Of a stretch of DNA of 64,000 nucleotides, positions 23,375 through 35,770 are shown one piece after another. The stretch is from Spongilla lacustris. Its lineage: Eukaryota; Porifera; Demospongiae; Spongillida; Spongillidae. The notes under the pieces are model-generated. The model was not told where the DNA came from, searched no databases, and saw nothing but the letters and a program-made list of their open reading frames with translations. The translations under genes and the position numbers were made by a program. How positions within the stretch are numbered: the first letter of the stretch is position 1; each line of letters begins with the position of its first letter. The stretch is taken from assembly GCA_949361645.1 (NCBI GenBank), contig OX442419.1, positions 4,104,257-4,168,256 on the forward strand, written 5' to 3'.

Positions 23375-23569
23375 GATTGGTGGTGCAAAAAGCAAGGAAA
23401 CAAGGTACAGTATGTTACAGTGAGGTTTGGTAGGATCCTACAACTATAACAGTCCTACATTTGCAAATAGACTTCTTCATTTGCAAATGTAGGATTGTTA
23501 TAGCTGTAGCCTATCAAACCTCACTGTAACATACTGTACCTTGTTTCCTTGCTTTTTGCACCACCAATC
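23375..23569. repeat. Long hairpin-forming inverted repeat, arms about 92 bp, loop 10 bp
   Basis: The left arm 23375-23468 begins GATTGGTGGTGCAAAAAGCA and the right arm 23479-23569 is its near-perfect complement, with the 10-base loop AGACTTCTTC. Only a few mismatches occur, clustered at the GGATCC part. The left arm also overlaps the last degenerate minisatellite unit. Confidence 0.9.
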
Positions 23570-24813
23570 CTACACACCACCAATCACTTTCTCGATAGAA
23601 GTGTTTGATTTACACAAATAGTCTGCCGTAGCCATAATATTATCAGCATAGGGTCTGGGGAAATGCCTATACTGAAACAAGACTTGTTCTAATTGTAATG
23701 AGTCATTATTGCACAATACATAAATTGGCTAGCAAAATAACAAACACACATGCGCAGAAGCAGTCTCACATATCTCAAGCAAGTGTCAAAGTAATACTAG
23801 GTTTCTACAATGGGCTATTCCATTATTAGCAGTACACCCCTATGGATAACAATAATTGCAAACATAACATACCCCCCTAGACAATACATACAACAAGAAT
23901 TTATTATGCCTCCATCACCCCAGGACAGACTTGTAACTGCCCCCCTGGACATGCTTCTATTTTGCTCTACCCAACTGGACAAGCTTGTGATTTGCTCTAC
24001 CCCCTCTTGGACAAGCTTATGTTATACCATCTAACCCCCAGAGACAGGCATTTAAATGCAATTCCCCACGACATATCCCCAATTCTCTCCCCCCCCCCCC
24101 CCCCCAAACTCCATTTATTGTCATCCATAAGGGGTGTACAATTAAATATTGGAATAGCCCTAGCTATTTTTGCTATTATCGGGTAGTTTTTTTTAATGGA
24201 CCTTTTCGTTTAAGGCCCTGGTATGTTTGCGCATCAAAGTGACGTCATAATAAGAAGTGACATTAAATCTGCCAAATGCATTTTTCAATTCCTTGTTACA
24301 GTAGTAGCTTGTCACAAATACACTATCGTAATTTTTAATGTGAGAAGAACACTATTGCTTCCTGGAATCTACCATCCTATCCATTTGCCTGCGTAGGTGT
24401 GAAAGTGCACACATTTAGAATGCCATGGAATGGCTCATTTAGAGATGCTCCGGGCGGGTATATCGTATTGTGTTAGTTCAACCTTTTCACTAATGCATTC
24501 ACTAGACGCCATCCTTCAGAAACTTTGAACAAGAATGCGAAGCATGATCACAACATGTACCTGGAGGGGTCCTCCATATTGCATTAATCATTCTTGCCTC
24601 AAATCTCAAAGAGTTTTAAGCCAACTAAGCCAACACACGCGAGAATACACACACCATAGAGAAGAATGTACTTCGGATGTTGACGTCACGTGTAATAAAC
24701 ACTAATTGCATTCCTTGCGCCCTTAAAGGAAAAGGTCCAATTGCAAACCCGCATTTATCACGGCGTGACATATCACGCTCTCATAGTAACAAGTTGGGTA
24801 CAGGTATTTACCT
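23570..24813. other. No gene recognised
   Basis: Contains a loose repeat of CTGGACA/TTGGACAAGCTT phrases at 23930-24030 and a poly-C run near 24092. Frames up to 74 codons have no motif. Confidence 0.4.
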
Positions 24814-25077
24814 AGCGTCAGGGTAAATACTAGTTGGGCGTAGCCCGCCCTTTGCGTATTAGCGGAAGGTCGGGTATCAAGCCAATACCATCTGATAGCG
24901 TATGTGGGCTATTATCACATATGTGGGCTATTATCAGATATGTGGGCTATTATCACATTATAGCCCACATACGCTATCAGATGGGTACAAATCCAGGTAC
25001 ATGTATAGGCTTGATACCCGACCTTCCGCCAATACGCGAAGGGCGGGCTACGCCCAACTAGTATTTACCCTGACGCT
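24814..25077. mobile_element. 264-bp foldback MITE
   Basis: The left arm starts AGCGTCAGGGTAAATACTAG at 24814 and the right arm ends with its complement at 25077; arms of about 70 bp match with few changes. Inner segments (ATCTGATAGCGTATGTGGGC) are also complementary, and the centre carries three tandem copies of TATGTGGGCTATTATCA. Just outside, 25078-25115 repeats part of the right arm in degenerate form. No target duplication is visible. Confidence 0.75.
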
Positions 25078-25803
25078 ATACCAATACGCAAGGGTGTAGT
25101 TACGCCTGATTAGCGCCAGAGACCCACACGCGCACTTTGCGATATCCCGTTTAATCCCATGCATGTAGAATACATAACGAGTCGGATCAGTGATCGTAAT
25201 TCGAGTACAACACGACTCACTCACGCACTTGTGTGTGAAATTATGTCTGGGTAGTACTTTACACACGAATTGTTTAGGCGTATTTGGTGACAGTATTTAG
25301 GTGAAACTAACCTCACCTGTGGAGAATCCTTATAGCTCGACCAGCAGCCTGCTTGGTTGCTGATGATGAGTTGACGCAAGCTAAGCCTATACGTCAAATA
25401 CAGTAAGAACAATAAGTGTCACATAGATATAAACGGCTGAAAGCTTGCCTCAAAGTTCCCGCATAACGCAGCTGCATCGTACATAGTTGTACCTGCTAGC
25501 TTGCTTCACACTATATGGCGTGCTGCAATAGCTACCTAATAGGCACACTAGTAGATCATCTTTCCCTTCATCCATGGCCGCCATTGTACCGCATGCCACG
25601 TGCACTGACGTGTTCTCGTACCCAGTACATCAATAGGTAGACCAGATAACCACCTTCAATAATTCATAGATCTACCATACTTATCGTTCGTCTAGTTTTA
25701 TAAACTTGTGCATAGGCGGCGGAAGGTGAATAAACCTGGGGCGGAGAAGTAATACTGGGGGGGGGGGGGGGGGGGGGGGGTAGGAGGTTCGGCTAAATAC
25801 GAA

Positions 25804-25836
<33 letters not shown>

Positions 25837-26665
25837 GGGGGTGCAGGGGGTCCCCACATTATAGCTCTTCTGCTACGGCGTTTCCACCCGGCACTCTCCG
25901 CGTCTACTATAGCGCCCGAGGCACCTCCCTCTCACCAGCAAGTTGGTGTGGGGGGAGCGCTGTAAGCTCCCCAATCGGGGTCTGGGGCTCCGCCCCAGAC
26001 GCTTTCACACATTAGTATTTACGCTTCAAATCCCGCTAAAAATTAGTCGGCTGCCGTGCGAATACATATGTACATGTACCAGAGATAATAAATTATAAAG
26101 GGCCCGTGTTTATATTTTAACTAGCGCATCTTCTTCGTACTCGTTAACGCTTCCATGTACCTGTTTAAACATTTCAGGAAAGAACTGGTACTCCAACAGG
26201 ATAGCACGCAGCTGAGTTCACAATTACGTCGATACGCTCGTTTGAACACGCGGGCCATTTTTTTCGGTGTGGCGGAGGGAGGATATACATTGCGGTGGAC
26301 AATAACGCATGTATTTTACAATAGCGCCATACAAAAGTTCATTGCGACAACGAAGCCCGATGTAGCGAAGCGGTTTATGACCGGTTTATGGTTTATGCTA
26401 TTATCAGTAATGAAGCGCGTGCGTTACTTATAACGCACGCGCATCTATATACCATTGATGAGACTATATCTCGCGGAAGTCATGCATGCTCACACAATTT
26501 AATGTAATAAAATAGCTGTACTATCTAAAATCTGGGGGGGCTGAATGATACGTCCGCCCCCCCTATGGCAAAAGTGGTAGGGCAAAAGCCCCCTAGCCCC
26601 CCCGTCTCCGCCGCCTATGTTGTGCTGCGTCAAGTATAGGAAATTCTTCCCCTCCCCCCCCCCCC
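25078..26665. other. Intergenic, with long poly-G tracts
   Basis: Long G runs occur at about 25759-25780 and 25805-25835 (quadruplex-prone, likely hard to sequence). A small hairpin, GGGTCTGGGGCTCCGCCCCAGAC, lies near 25978. A 92-codon frame at 26155-26433 has no recognisable domain and ends in a palindromic GCGCGTGCGTTA...TAACGCACGCGC stem. Confidence 0.5.
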
Positions 26666-26865
26666 NNNNNNNNNNNNNNNNNNNNNNNNNNNNNNNNNNN
26701 NNNNNNNNNNNNNNNNNNNNNNNNNNNNNNNNNNNNNNNNNNNNNNNNNNNNNNNNNNNNNNNNNNNNNNNNNNNNNNNNNNNNNNNNNNNNNNNNNNNN
26801 NNNNNNNNNNNNNNNNNNNNNNNNNNNNNNNNNNNNNNNNNNNNNNNNNNNNNNNNNNNNNNNNN
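26666..26865. other. Assembly gap (200 N)
   Basis: Exactly 200 N, a scaffold-style gap of nominal size. It is flanked by a poly-C run on the left and a 21-bp repeat on the right, so the true length of missing sequence is unknown. Confidence 0.99.
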
Positions 26866-26930
26866 GACCACTGTTCAAGATAAGATGACCACTGTTCAAG
26901 ATAAGATGACCACTGTTCAAGACAAGACAA
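26866..26930. repeat. 21-bp repeat, three copies at the gap edge
   Basis: GACCACTGTTCAAGATAAGAT occurs about three times immediately right of the gap. The array probably extends into the missing sequence. Confidence 0.85.
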
Positions 26931-27026
26931 CTCCATTAAAATTGACAGGTCAGCAGTTCCATACTTCATACATGTAATGGGGGCAGATTTGACTTGGAGT
27001 GTTTCTCTGACAGACTTCTTTGCACA

Positions 27027-27113
27027 TCACAGAGCTTTATATAATGCACACCACAGAGCTCTATATAATGCACACCAGAGCTCTATATAATGCAGATCAC
27101 ACAGCTTTATATT
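27027..27113. repeat. Short tandem repeat, about 28 bp, four copies
   Basis: The phrase ACAGAGCTTTATATAATGCA with CACC spacing recurs four times with small changes. Confidence 0.75.
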
Positions 27114-27468
27114 CATGCTGCATGAAGTTTAGTATTAAATGAGTACATGTTGCCGCCATGAGAGCAAACCTCAGGAAGTTAAAGTTTGTACCCTACATGC
27201 ACATTTACCAGAGAAAATATCAATTGCCATGACAACTCTGTATGTACAGTGCAAGAGGTCTACAGAACACTGCACAGCAAATAGCAGGGAGGCTGTTAAT
27301 CCTTTCTACACCTACATGTAGTGCGACTGGGGTGGGGTACAATGAATGCTAACCAGACACACCCAGTGCAAGGACAACAAATAAACATACATGTATGTCA
27401 CCTTCATCGATACAAGTGCCAAAGGTGAGAAATGTGCTCGCAATAATCTCCAGCTGCCCTAATCCACA

Positions 27469-28138
27469 TGCACACACATAAGCACACACATAAGCACACA
27501 CATCCACATGCACACACATAAGCACACACATAAGCACACACATCCACATGCACACACATAAGCACACACATCCACATGCACACACACAAGCACACACATA
27601 AGCACACACATCCACATGCACACACATAAGCACATAAGCACACACATAAGCACACACATCCACACAAATAAGCACACACATCCACATGCACACACATAAG
27701 CACACACATCCACATGCACACACACAAGCACACACATCCACATGCACACACACAAGCACACACATCCACATGCACACATCCACATGCACACATCCACATG
27801 CACACATCCACATGCACACATCCACATGCACACATCCACATGCACACACACAAGCACACACATCCACATGCACACACATCCACATGCAAATACCCACACG
27901 TACACACATATGTACACACACCCATATGCACACATACATGCGCATACACATGCACACACGTGCACGCACACATGTGCACACACCCACAAACACACACATG
28001 TACACCTACACCCACATGTACACACACGTGCACACACCCACACACATGTACACCCACACCCACATGCACACACACATGCACACACCCACACACACACACA
28101 CATGCACACACCCACACACACATACACACACACACATT
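27469..28138. repeat. Compound CACA-type minisatellite
   Basis: Alternating blocks of CACACACATAAG and CACACACATCCACATG grade into (CACATC CACATG)n and then into irregular CA-rich sequence with ACATGTACAC words. Frames of 150 to 318 codons rich in Cys/Val/Met or His/Thr on either strand are artefacts of this composition. Confidence 0.95.
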
Positions 28139-28529
28139 TGAGGCAGGACTGGAAGAGTGCCTTTTGCATCCCAGCCTCTTTGCCGACAAAGGCTAGCCAC
28201 ACCCTGCACACAGAAGCCAGCACAGGTGTGGAAAATTCCTCACCTGGCCTCAATCCAGACACCTTGGCTACTGCACTCTTGTGTGCCGCATTCTGCACAC
28301 ACCCCTGACAACGCCCAGCAGTGCACAACAGCACACAAAGCACATGCAAGCTTGCACCAATGCATGTACGCACACCTGTGCAAATGTTGTTACAAGATGT
28401 GTTGTACCCTCGCATCCGACAACACGTGATAATATTTTGCTAGCTCTTGTTGTATTTTAGGGAGAGGGAAGGGGGGGGTGGGGGTTGATTGAGAAAGTGA
28501 GTACAATGTTTGTTGAAAAAGTGGGCAAA

Positions 28530-28858
28530 GGGATGGTGAGGAGGTGTGTATGAGAGTGGTGAGGAGGTGTGTATGAGAGTGGTGAGGAGGTGTGTATGAG
28601 AGTGGTGAGGAGGTGTGTATGAGAGTGGTGAGGAGGTGTGTATGAGAGTGGTGAGGAGGTGTGTATGAGAGTGGTGAGGAGGTGTGTATGAGAGTGGTGA
28701 GGAGGTGTGTATGAGAGTGGTGAGGAGGTGTGTATGAGAGTGGTGAGGAGGTGTGTATGAGAGTGGTGAGGAGGTGTGTATGAGAGTGGTGAGGAGGTGT
28801 GTATGAGAGTGGTGAGGAGGTGTGTATGAGAGTGGTGAGGAGGTGTGTATGAGAGTGG
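28530..28858. repeat. Minisatellite, 23-bp unit, about 14 copies
   Basis: Unit GAGAGTGGTGAGGAGGTGTG followed by TAT, essentially perfect. The strand asymmetry (G-rich top strand) is complete. Confidence 0.95.
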
Positions 28859-29335
28859 AGAGTGTCAGTGGAAGTGATGGGGAATGGCTCACATCCTACC
28901 ATTCTCTTAAAAACCCTCAGTTGTGATTCAGTAAAGTATTCATACCTGCCTTGGTCCCCCTCATGTCTAGACCTCCAAAGCTTATCACACATCTCTCAAG
29001 GTCATTTGCTAAGCCCAATTGTGTGACCTCACATCACTACATCTACATGGATTCCCAACTTCTGTTCCCATAACAGCTTGTGGGCTGAACACATACCACA
29101 GCAAGGTCAGAAGATGGTTGTCATATAATGGTTGTCATGGAGGTGATGTAGTCTACAATAGATCAAAAGGTCCACAGACAAGCTGTGGTCCTGATACCAT
29201 TGGGATATATTCACTCTGTCCCATACAAAGCAAGTTGGGATACCAATTTTCAGGAGATTACTTCACAGTTGTCACCACAGCTGAAATTGGCAAGTAATAG
29301 TGTGTGTAGTGTGTGTGCATGCACATGTACGGTAT

Positions 29336-29336
<1 letters not shown>

Positions 29337-29369
<33 letters not shown>

Positions 29370-29957
29370 AGGTGTTACAAGGTGGTCAGATGTGGGAGGT
29401 GTTACAAGGTGGTCAGATGTGAGAGGTGTTACAAGGTGGTCAGATGTGGGAGGTGTTACAAGGTGGTCAGATGTGAGAGGTGTTACAAGGTGGTCAGATG
29501 TGGGAGGTGTTACAAGGTGGTCAAATGTGGGAGGTGTTACAAGGTGGTCAGATGTGAGAGGTGTTACAAGGTGGTCAGATGTGGGAGGTGTTACAAGGTG
29601 GTCAAATGTGGGAGGTGTCACAAGGTGGTCAGATGTGAGAGGAGTCACAAGGTGGTCAGATGTGAGAGATGTTACAAGGTGGTCAGATGTGAGAGGTGTC
29701 AAGATGTGAGAGGTGTCACAAGGTGGTCAGATGTGGGAGGTGTCACAAGGTGGTCAGATGTGGGAGGTGTCACAAGGTGGTCAGATGTGGGAGGTGTCAC
29801 AAGGTGGTCAGATGTGAGAGGTGTCACAAGGTGGTCAGATGTGAGAGGTGTCACAAGGTGGTCAGATGTGAGAGGAGTCACAAGGTGGTCAGATGTGAGA
29901 GGCATCACAAGGTGGTCAGATGTGAGAGGTGTCACAAGGTGGTCAGATGTGGGGGGG
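29337..29957. repeat. Poly-G run followed by a 27-bp minisatellite, about 21 copies
   Basis: About 30 G at 29337-29367 lead into unit GGTGTTACAAGGTGGTCAGA followed by TGTGAGA. Variants GTTAC/GTCAC and GTGAG/GTGGG are segregated: GTTAC units on the left, GTCAC units on the right of a truncated unit at 29698-29705. The 9-residue repeat in all frames is not evidence of coding. Confidence 0.95.
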
Positions 29958-30940
29958 ACTTCTGGGTGCTGTGTCTATCACTATCCTATCAACATTCCAC
30001 ACAATCCAACCAATCAAAACAGCACAGTACAGTAGGGTCATCTGTTGGCAATGTGTGCTTGATCATGTGTAGCAACACCTTACCCAAATGTACAAGTATG
30101 GCTGACCTAACACTAACACACGATCGCACACATGTACACACGTGTGCGAGCAGATCCAGGCTACATGTACCGTAGAGTACCAAAAAAAAAAACCTCTGCC
30201 CCGCCCCCCCTCCGTGCATTATTGATTTAAAAGGCTGGTGTTAATATGAGTGTATCTTCGTAAGCTGCTACATGCTGTTGTTCAAACTCTTGTAATGTGC
30301 TGCTATTTCTTTCCTGAAATGTTGAAGCAAATACATTGAAGCGCTGATGGGTTACGGAGATATGCTCCTATCAACATGAGCCCTTTCAGTGGGGGGGGGG
30401 AGGGGAGGGGGGTACTTTATGTTACATGTCTTGTTGCAACCAGTTATGAATACATGCACATGTGTTGTAATTAGCTTCAACCTTACAATCAGTTATCAAT
30501 CATTATGGTGAACCTTTCACTCCATATCAATGAATATGGCTAACCTCCAACTGACATAAATATAAGCAGTGATTGCCATTCACTCCCCCCCCCCCCTCAC
30601 ACACACAGCACACTCTGCTCGCATTGCAGTTGAGAGCAAGAGACAGTTAAGCACTCAAAATATAAGAATTGCCACACCTTGCTGCAATTAACAACAGGTT
30701 GTGCAGAGGACAAGTGCCTTAATGGAGGAGGCTCCCCCCCCCCCCCCCCCCCCCACCAATGGCTAAGGGAGGAGAAACAATAGACAGATAGATGAATGGG
30801 TTAAAAGGTACCTTTCAGGTGCCCACTTACAAAGTCAATACATGTACAAGGGACACAAAGTAAGCTATGGTGTGCACTAACAAGAGACAGCAACATGTGA
30901 AAATAGGACAAAGACCACAGGTGTCTCCAGATGCATACAG
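29958..30940. other. No gene recognised
   Basis: Intronic or intergenic sequence with poly-C and poly-G runs (about 30392-30410, 30585-30597, 30735-30753). It may belong to introns of the leucine-rich-repeat gene whose 5' exons lie to the right, but no exon could be defined. Confidence 0.4.
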
Positions 30941-31075
<135 letters not shown>

Positions 31076-31696
31076 ACAAACACGCATGCACACACAAACA
31101 CAAAGAGTTGGCTGGTAGCCTGAACAGCAAAACACACCCAAAGAACAATGTCTACGAGCCATACATGTATTCCTGTGAGCTGTGACCCCAGTAGACTTCA
31201 CGGCTATGGACACACCACATCACACCTGCCATGATTCTTAAAATACGTGTAACTACACTGCGCCACAGCACTGTGATGACTGCCTTCACAGACAGGCAGG
31301 TGAAGACATGTGTGTACATAACAAATTGTTTCCCCATATTCCATAACCAACATCAGGCCGCTAACAATGAGCCTCCCCCTCCCCCCTCCTCCCCCTCCTG
31401 TTTGTCCTTCACACTCCCCTCTCACCTCTGCCATCACAGCCATCCATGTTTACATTTGAAGTGTGGGTCTAGCATTGAGCATGTTTATGCACACGTACAT
31501 GTACGTTGCAAATAAAAGCATGCTCAAATTCCTACATGTTTTTGAACACTTCCACCTCCTTTGAAACACCAGAACTACATGGTAGGGGGTTAATAAGTGC
31601 TGCACAGTGGGTCTGGGGCCAAGACCTAGGCAGTGGGGGTACGTGCCATTCCTGTTAACCTCAATCAAATAGGAGGATCTGATGTGCATAGAGAGA

Positions 31697-32070
31697 ATGT
31701 ATGGCCTGGGGATCGTACAATGTACAGCCTGGGGATCGTACAATGTACGGCCTGGGGATCGTACAATGTATGGCCTGGGGATCGTACAATGTATGGCCTG
31801 GGGATCGTACAATGTATGGCCTGGGGATCGTACAATGTATGGCCTGGGGATCGTACAATGTATGGCCTGGGGATCGTACAATGTATGGCCTGGGGATTGT
31901 ACAATGTACGGCCTGGGGATCGTACAATGTACGGCCTGGGGATCGTACAATGTATGGCCTGGGGATCGTACAATGTATGGCCTGGGGATCGTACAATGTA
32001 TGGCCTGGGGATCGTACAACGTATGGCCTAGGGATCGTACAATGTATGGCCTGGGGATCATACAATTAGT
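31697..32070. repeat. Minisatellite, 23-bp unit, about 16 copies
   Basis: Unit GCCTGGGGATCGTACAATGT followed by AYG, nearly perfect, ending about 30 bp downstream (in gene orientation) of the donor of the second LRR exon at 32100. It is therefore probably intronic. Confidence 0.95.
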
Positions 32071-32099
32071 CGAAGGGCTTTAAACCCTCACTCACTCAC

Positions 32100-32185
32100 A
32101 TTGTCTGCAGACCGGGCATCGATGCAAAGGCTTCATCTTCAATGCCGGTGATTTGGTTATTTCCAAGGTTTCTGTTACAAATGAA

Positions 32186-32229
<44 letters not shown>

Positions 32230-32245
32230 GTGTGTGTGTTTGTGT

Positions 32246-32310
<65 letters not shown>

Positions 32311-32695
32311 ACAGGTACAATGTATTTCCATCCTGCCAGCACTAATTAAGTAAATTCTCAATTAACTATACATCTGCTGATGCAGCAAGCCATGCAGCAA
32401 GGTGACAGAAAATGGCTGGTACATAATGTATACACCAAGGGCCGGTGTTAATGCATTATGGAAACACCCACAACCTGCCCCCAACACACACCAATTTACA
32501 AGTAGCAGAATAACTGGTGTTAGTGGAGACCCTTGGCTGATAACACATACATGTACACATACACACATACACACACATACATACATACATACATACATAC
32601 ATACATACATACATACATACATACATACATACATACATACATACATACACACATACACACACATACATACATACACACATACATACATACATACA

Positions 32696-32727
<32 letters not shown>

Positions 32728-34990
32728 AATCACACACACACATGCACACATCATACACACACAGGCACACACATCATACACACACAGACATCAGGTCCAT
32801 CTATTTACTACAACACCCCACACCCATGTTGTGGCACAGCTATGGCTTCAGCATGTACCCATGTCCAATGGAGTCGCAAAAGCCAGCTGGTAAATTCCAC
32901 AGACTATTCCAAGCATAGCACAGCAAGAAGTATGCTAATGTTTTAGTTGAAGGACAGACTTCAAAATGTGTGATGTGGAAACCTAACTTAATACGGCTAG
33001 TATGTAGCAAACTGCGAAACTACATGTACATGTTGCTATGTGGACATGAAGTAAAGTACTTTTAATGAATAACATTACTAGAGGGTGCAGCTGTCACACA
33101 CATTATGGACACACTATCAACAGATATGTGAGCAGAGCACAAAGGTAGCTCTTGAAAGAGAATGTATATTCTGCTAAGTAAACCTATCCCATGGTTAACA
33201 TGTACACATACAAAGGGGGACTTCCTGGCAAGGCTACATACGTGTATGTCCTGCCAGTTAGCCAGCTATGCCATGACAAAGAAGCACTGTAGCCTGATAT
33301 CATTAACCTAGTGTACAGCGCACCACCCACACACATCCTCACACGTACATATGTACACCCTCGCACACATCCCCACACGTATATATGTACATATGTACAC
33401 CCTTACACACACACACCACTCACACATGCACGCACCCCACACGTACACATTGTAGAAATATGTACACACGTACAGTGTACATGTACATTGTATATTGGGC
33501 ATGGCACGATAGTAAGAAAGCCACCTAAAAGGCACACACACACACTACTCACATTAGCCGCAGCGTTCCTGCCACACCAAGCAATGAACTTGAAGACACA
33601 TACTTGATGTTATTACCACTGAGATCCCTACAGAGAGAGAGAGAGAGGAAGATGAAACATTATTGCTTCCCCACCTCCCCCACGTTCCCCTCCCTCCCCC
33701 ATGTTCCCCTCCCCCTCAATCCCCCATGTTCCCCTCCCCTCCCTCCCCCCATGTTCCCATCCCCCTCCCTCCCCCCATGTTCCCCTCCCTCCACTAGACA
33801 CAAGACCAGACCACATTCCCATACTCTTATGTAAGGTTTCCAAGACCCCAAATATAAAAACAAGAGATAACTTAGTTACTATTGTCTGCAGTGGTATGAT
33901 TGGCAAGGCTTTCCCCCTAGGGCCACTACTAAGCCGCACCACTTCCCTTACAGGTGTTGTTTTTATGACTTCACTCTTACCTGACAACACCACTCACCCT
34001 TCAGGAGAACAGCCTAAAATGTTTTGGCCTGAATTAAAATTTGGAGTGTACTAACCATGAAATACTACCTGATGTTAGGCAAGTGTGTGTATGTGTGTGT
34101 GTGTGTCGTGTGTATGTGTCTTGTGCACAAGACAGCTACAGGTATAGGCCACACCCTCATTAAGCGGCAAACACACATTAACTAGTTAGGTCGTTGAGCT
34201 TGCATGGAGAATGACATCCAACCATCTCGGCAAAGTGCATATACAACATCTTTCCATATACATATACATGTACATGTAGCCGTACATCCACACATCACCA
34301 CACACATCACATGTCCACACATCACCACACACATCACATGTCCACACATTCCCTTCCCATCATAGACTTCTTTCCAAAACTTTGCTCTTTAAAAAAATAT
34401 TGTATCAAATGTATAAGTTTAATCGCATTAAATTGCATTACATTGTATAGCACTTGGCATCTTAGACCAACGTTGTCCTCACTAGACAACGATGCTCCGG
34501 TAACAAAACAGCTTACATCTATGGAGAGAGTTATGGGCTCGCGCGCGAACACGCTCAAACACACACGTTCACGCTCAAACACACACGTTCACGCTCACAC
34601 ACACGCTCACACACACAAGTTCACTTTCACACACATGCTCACACCCACACGTTCACTTTCACACACACACTCACACACACACACACGTTCACACACACAT
34701 ACGTTAACGTTCACCCACGCACGCACGCAAGCAAGCACGCACGAGCACGAAACAACACACACAACACCCTGGCAATAAGGTTGTTTATGAACTCACAATA
34801 TTTGAACTCCCGTTGTGTTACTAATGAAGGGCACCTCGAGTAAGCCCCGCGACGAGCAGTTAACGACGATCGACGAACACGAACACTGGTTGCAGATGTC
34901 TCCGGAGATCGCCGCCGTACTCGCCGTTAGCAACAAGCCGAGGAACAGCAGGAACAGCGACCTTGTCTGTACTGTAGACATCTTCTGCAT
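32100..34990 (-). CDS. Leucine-rich-repeat protein, 5' exons (partial gene)
   Basis: Three exons were reconstructed: 34990-34797, 33627-33553 and 32171-32100. Exon 1 starts at ATG 34990 (or 34981) and encodes a signal peptide (hydrophobic core SLFLLFLGLLLTAST), then an LRRNT cap with C-x2-C-x-C-x6-C (CNQCSCSSIVVNC). All introns are phase 2 with GTGAGT donors. Joining exon 1 to exon 2 gives VQILDLSGNNIKYVSSSSLL, a canonical LRR; exon 3 gives INLGNNQITGIEDEAFASMP, a second LRR of 24 codons. One-LRR-per-exon, phase-2 architecture is usual for metazoan LRR receptors and Slit/LRIG-type proteins. Further LRR, cap or membrane exons should lie below 32100; candidate cysteine-rich pieces near 31235-31285 and 28245-28313 keep phase 2 but could not be confirmed. 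Introns hold several satellites. Confidence 0.7.
32188..32311. repeat. (GT)n microsatellite in an LRR-gene intron
   Basis: GT repeat starting about 15 bp upstream, in gene orientation, of the acceptor of the LRR exon 32171-32100. On the coding strand it is a CA tract close to the 3' splice site. Confidence 0.95.
32548..32760. repeat. (CATA)n tetranucleotide microsatellite
   Basis: Long uninterrupted CATA runs with occasional CACA interruptions, followed by CACA-rich sequence. Frames of alternating Met-Tyr-Val-Cys or His-Thr-Tyr-Ile are artefacts. Confidence 0.95.
33000..33552. other. Probable LRR-gene intron, CA/ACGTAC-rich
   Basis: Lies between LRR exons 2 and 3. Contains CACACGTACATATGTACACC-type degenerate repeats (33330-33480) and no additional exon with matching phase. 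Confidence 0.5.
34540..34760. repeat. Degenerate CA/CACGTT-rich simple repeat in the first LRR intron
   Basis: Runs of CACACACGTTCACGCTCA-like words ending in CGCACGCACGCAAGCA, just downstream (gene orientation) of exon 1. Confidence 0.85.
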
Positions 34991-35309
34991 ACTGAATAAG
35001 ATTTTCGCCACAGTGTATATATATATGTATATAATAGCTCCTTCACCGCTTGTTGGCAACGCCTAATGAGCAGTGCCCATACCGCAAGGGACCAGCTCGC
35101 TCTGTGTGCTCACTTAGATACTTGGACCAGCGATTTCCGATACTAGTGAAAGAGCGACGTACCAGCAAGGCGATGAAGCCCGTTCAACAACTTTTCCTCT
35201 TTCTCTTTTCTTCCCCCCCGCTAAAGCCTTTAGCACCACTTATAATTGTCGGTCGCAACAATAGATTACAAAGAACGCCTGTAGCGCACTAATTAGGTTG
35301 GCTTCTGGC

Positions 35310-35770
35310 GATAATAATCTATCCCATCGTTAAACGCGTTTCTCTAAAGTGGTCATGTAACATACAAGTAACGTGTAAAAATTAACCGCAATGCCTCTGC
35401 TTGTGCTAGCTTATAATATGCATGCAGTTAGATCTACTTGTAACATCAATGTTTGACCTATGAGTGTGCCTGTGGATATCTATGGCGGAACTCTGCCAAC
35501 TCAAAACTCATACCTATCGGGTATACATACAGCAAGCGATTTGGCCCGCGGAATGAAAGCTGTGCAAAACTGAAGCAGGCCTACCAGGGGTGTGCTTGTT
35601 TAGGATTTAATACGGTTTCCCTGCAGTTGCGCGCATGCACGGACGGTCAGCTGATTGGCTTATGGCACTAATAATCTATCCCATCGTTTCTGTACATGTA
35701 CATGTACTAGTACATGTACATGTAACATGTGAAAATCAACCGCAATACCTCTGCTCGTAGTACCTATATA
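35310..35770. repeat. Direct duplication of about 110-bp blocks
   Basis: Blocks beginning GATAATAATCTATCCCATCG (35310) and CTAATAATCTATCCCATCG (35668) continue with matching AACATGTGAAAATCAACCGC / GTGTAAAAATTAACCGC and CTCTGCT phrases. The second block contains an extended TACATGTACATGTA palindrome. Possibly two copies of a short element upstream of the LRR gene. Confidence 0.65.

Noticed and set aside
27349..28415. Cys/Val/Met-rich and His/Thr-rich frames up to 318 codons
   Set aside because: Produced by CA/TG simple repeats; equal frames exist on both strands.
28870..29300. Open frames on both strands as further LRR-gene exons
   Set aside because: No frame combines acceptor, donor and phase 2 with recognisable domain sequence.
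29185..30175. Frames with VTRWSDVRG or CYKVVRCER repeats resembling tandem-repeat proteins
   Set aside because: All frames of a 27-bp minisatellite are open; no conserved frame or flanking coding sequence.
33840..33990. Minus-strand LSSGPRGKALPIIPLQTI as an additional LRR exon
   Set aside because: No donor in the required phase 2; exon 1 joins exon 2 directly to give a perfect LRR.
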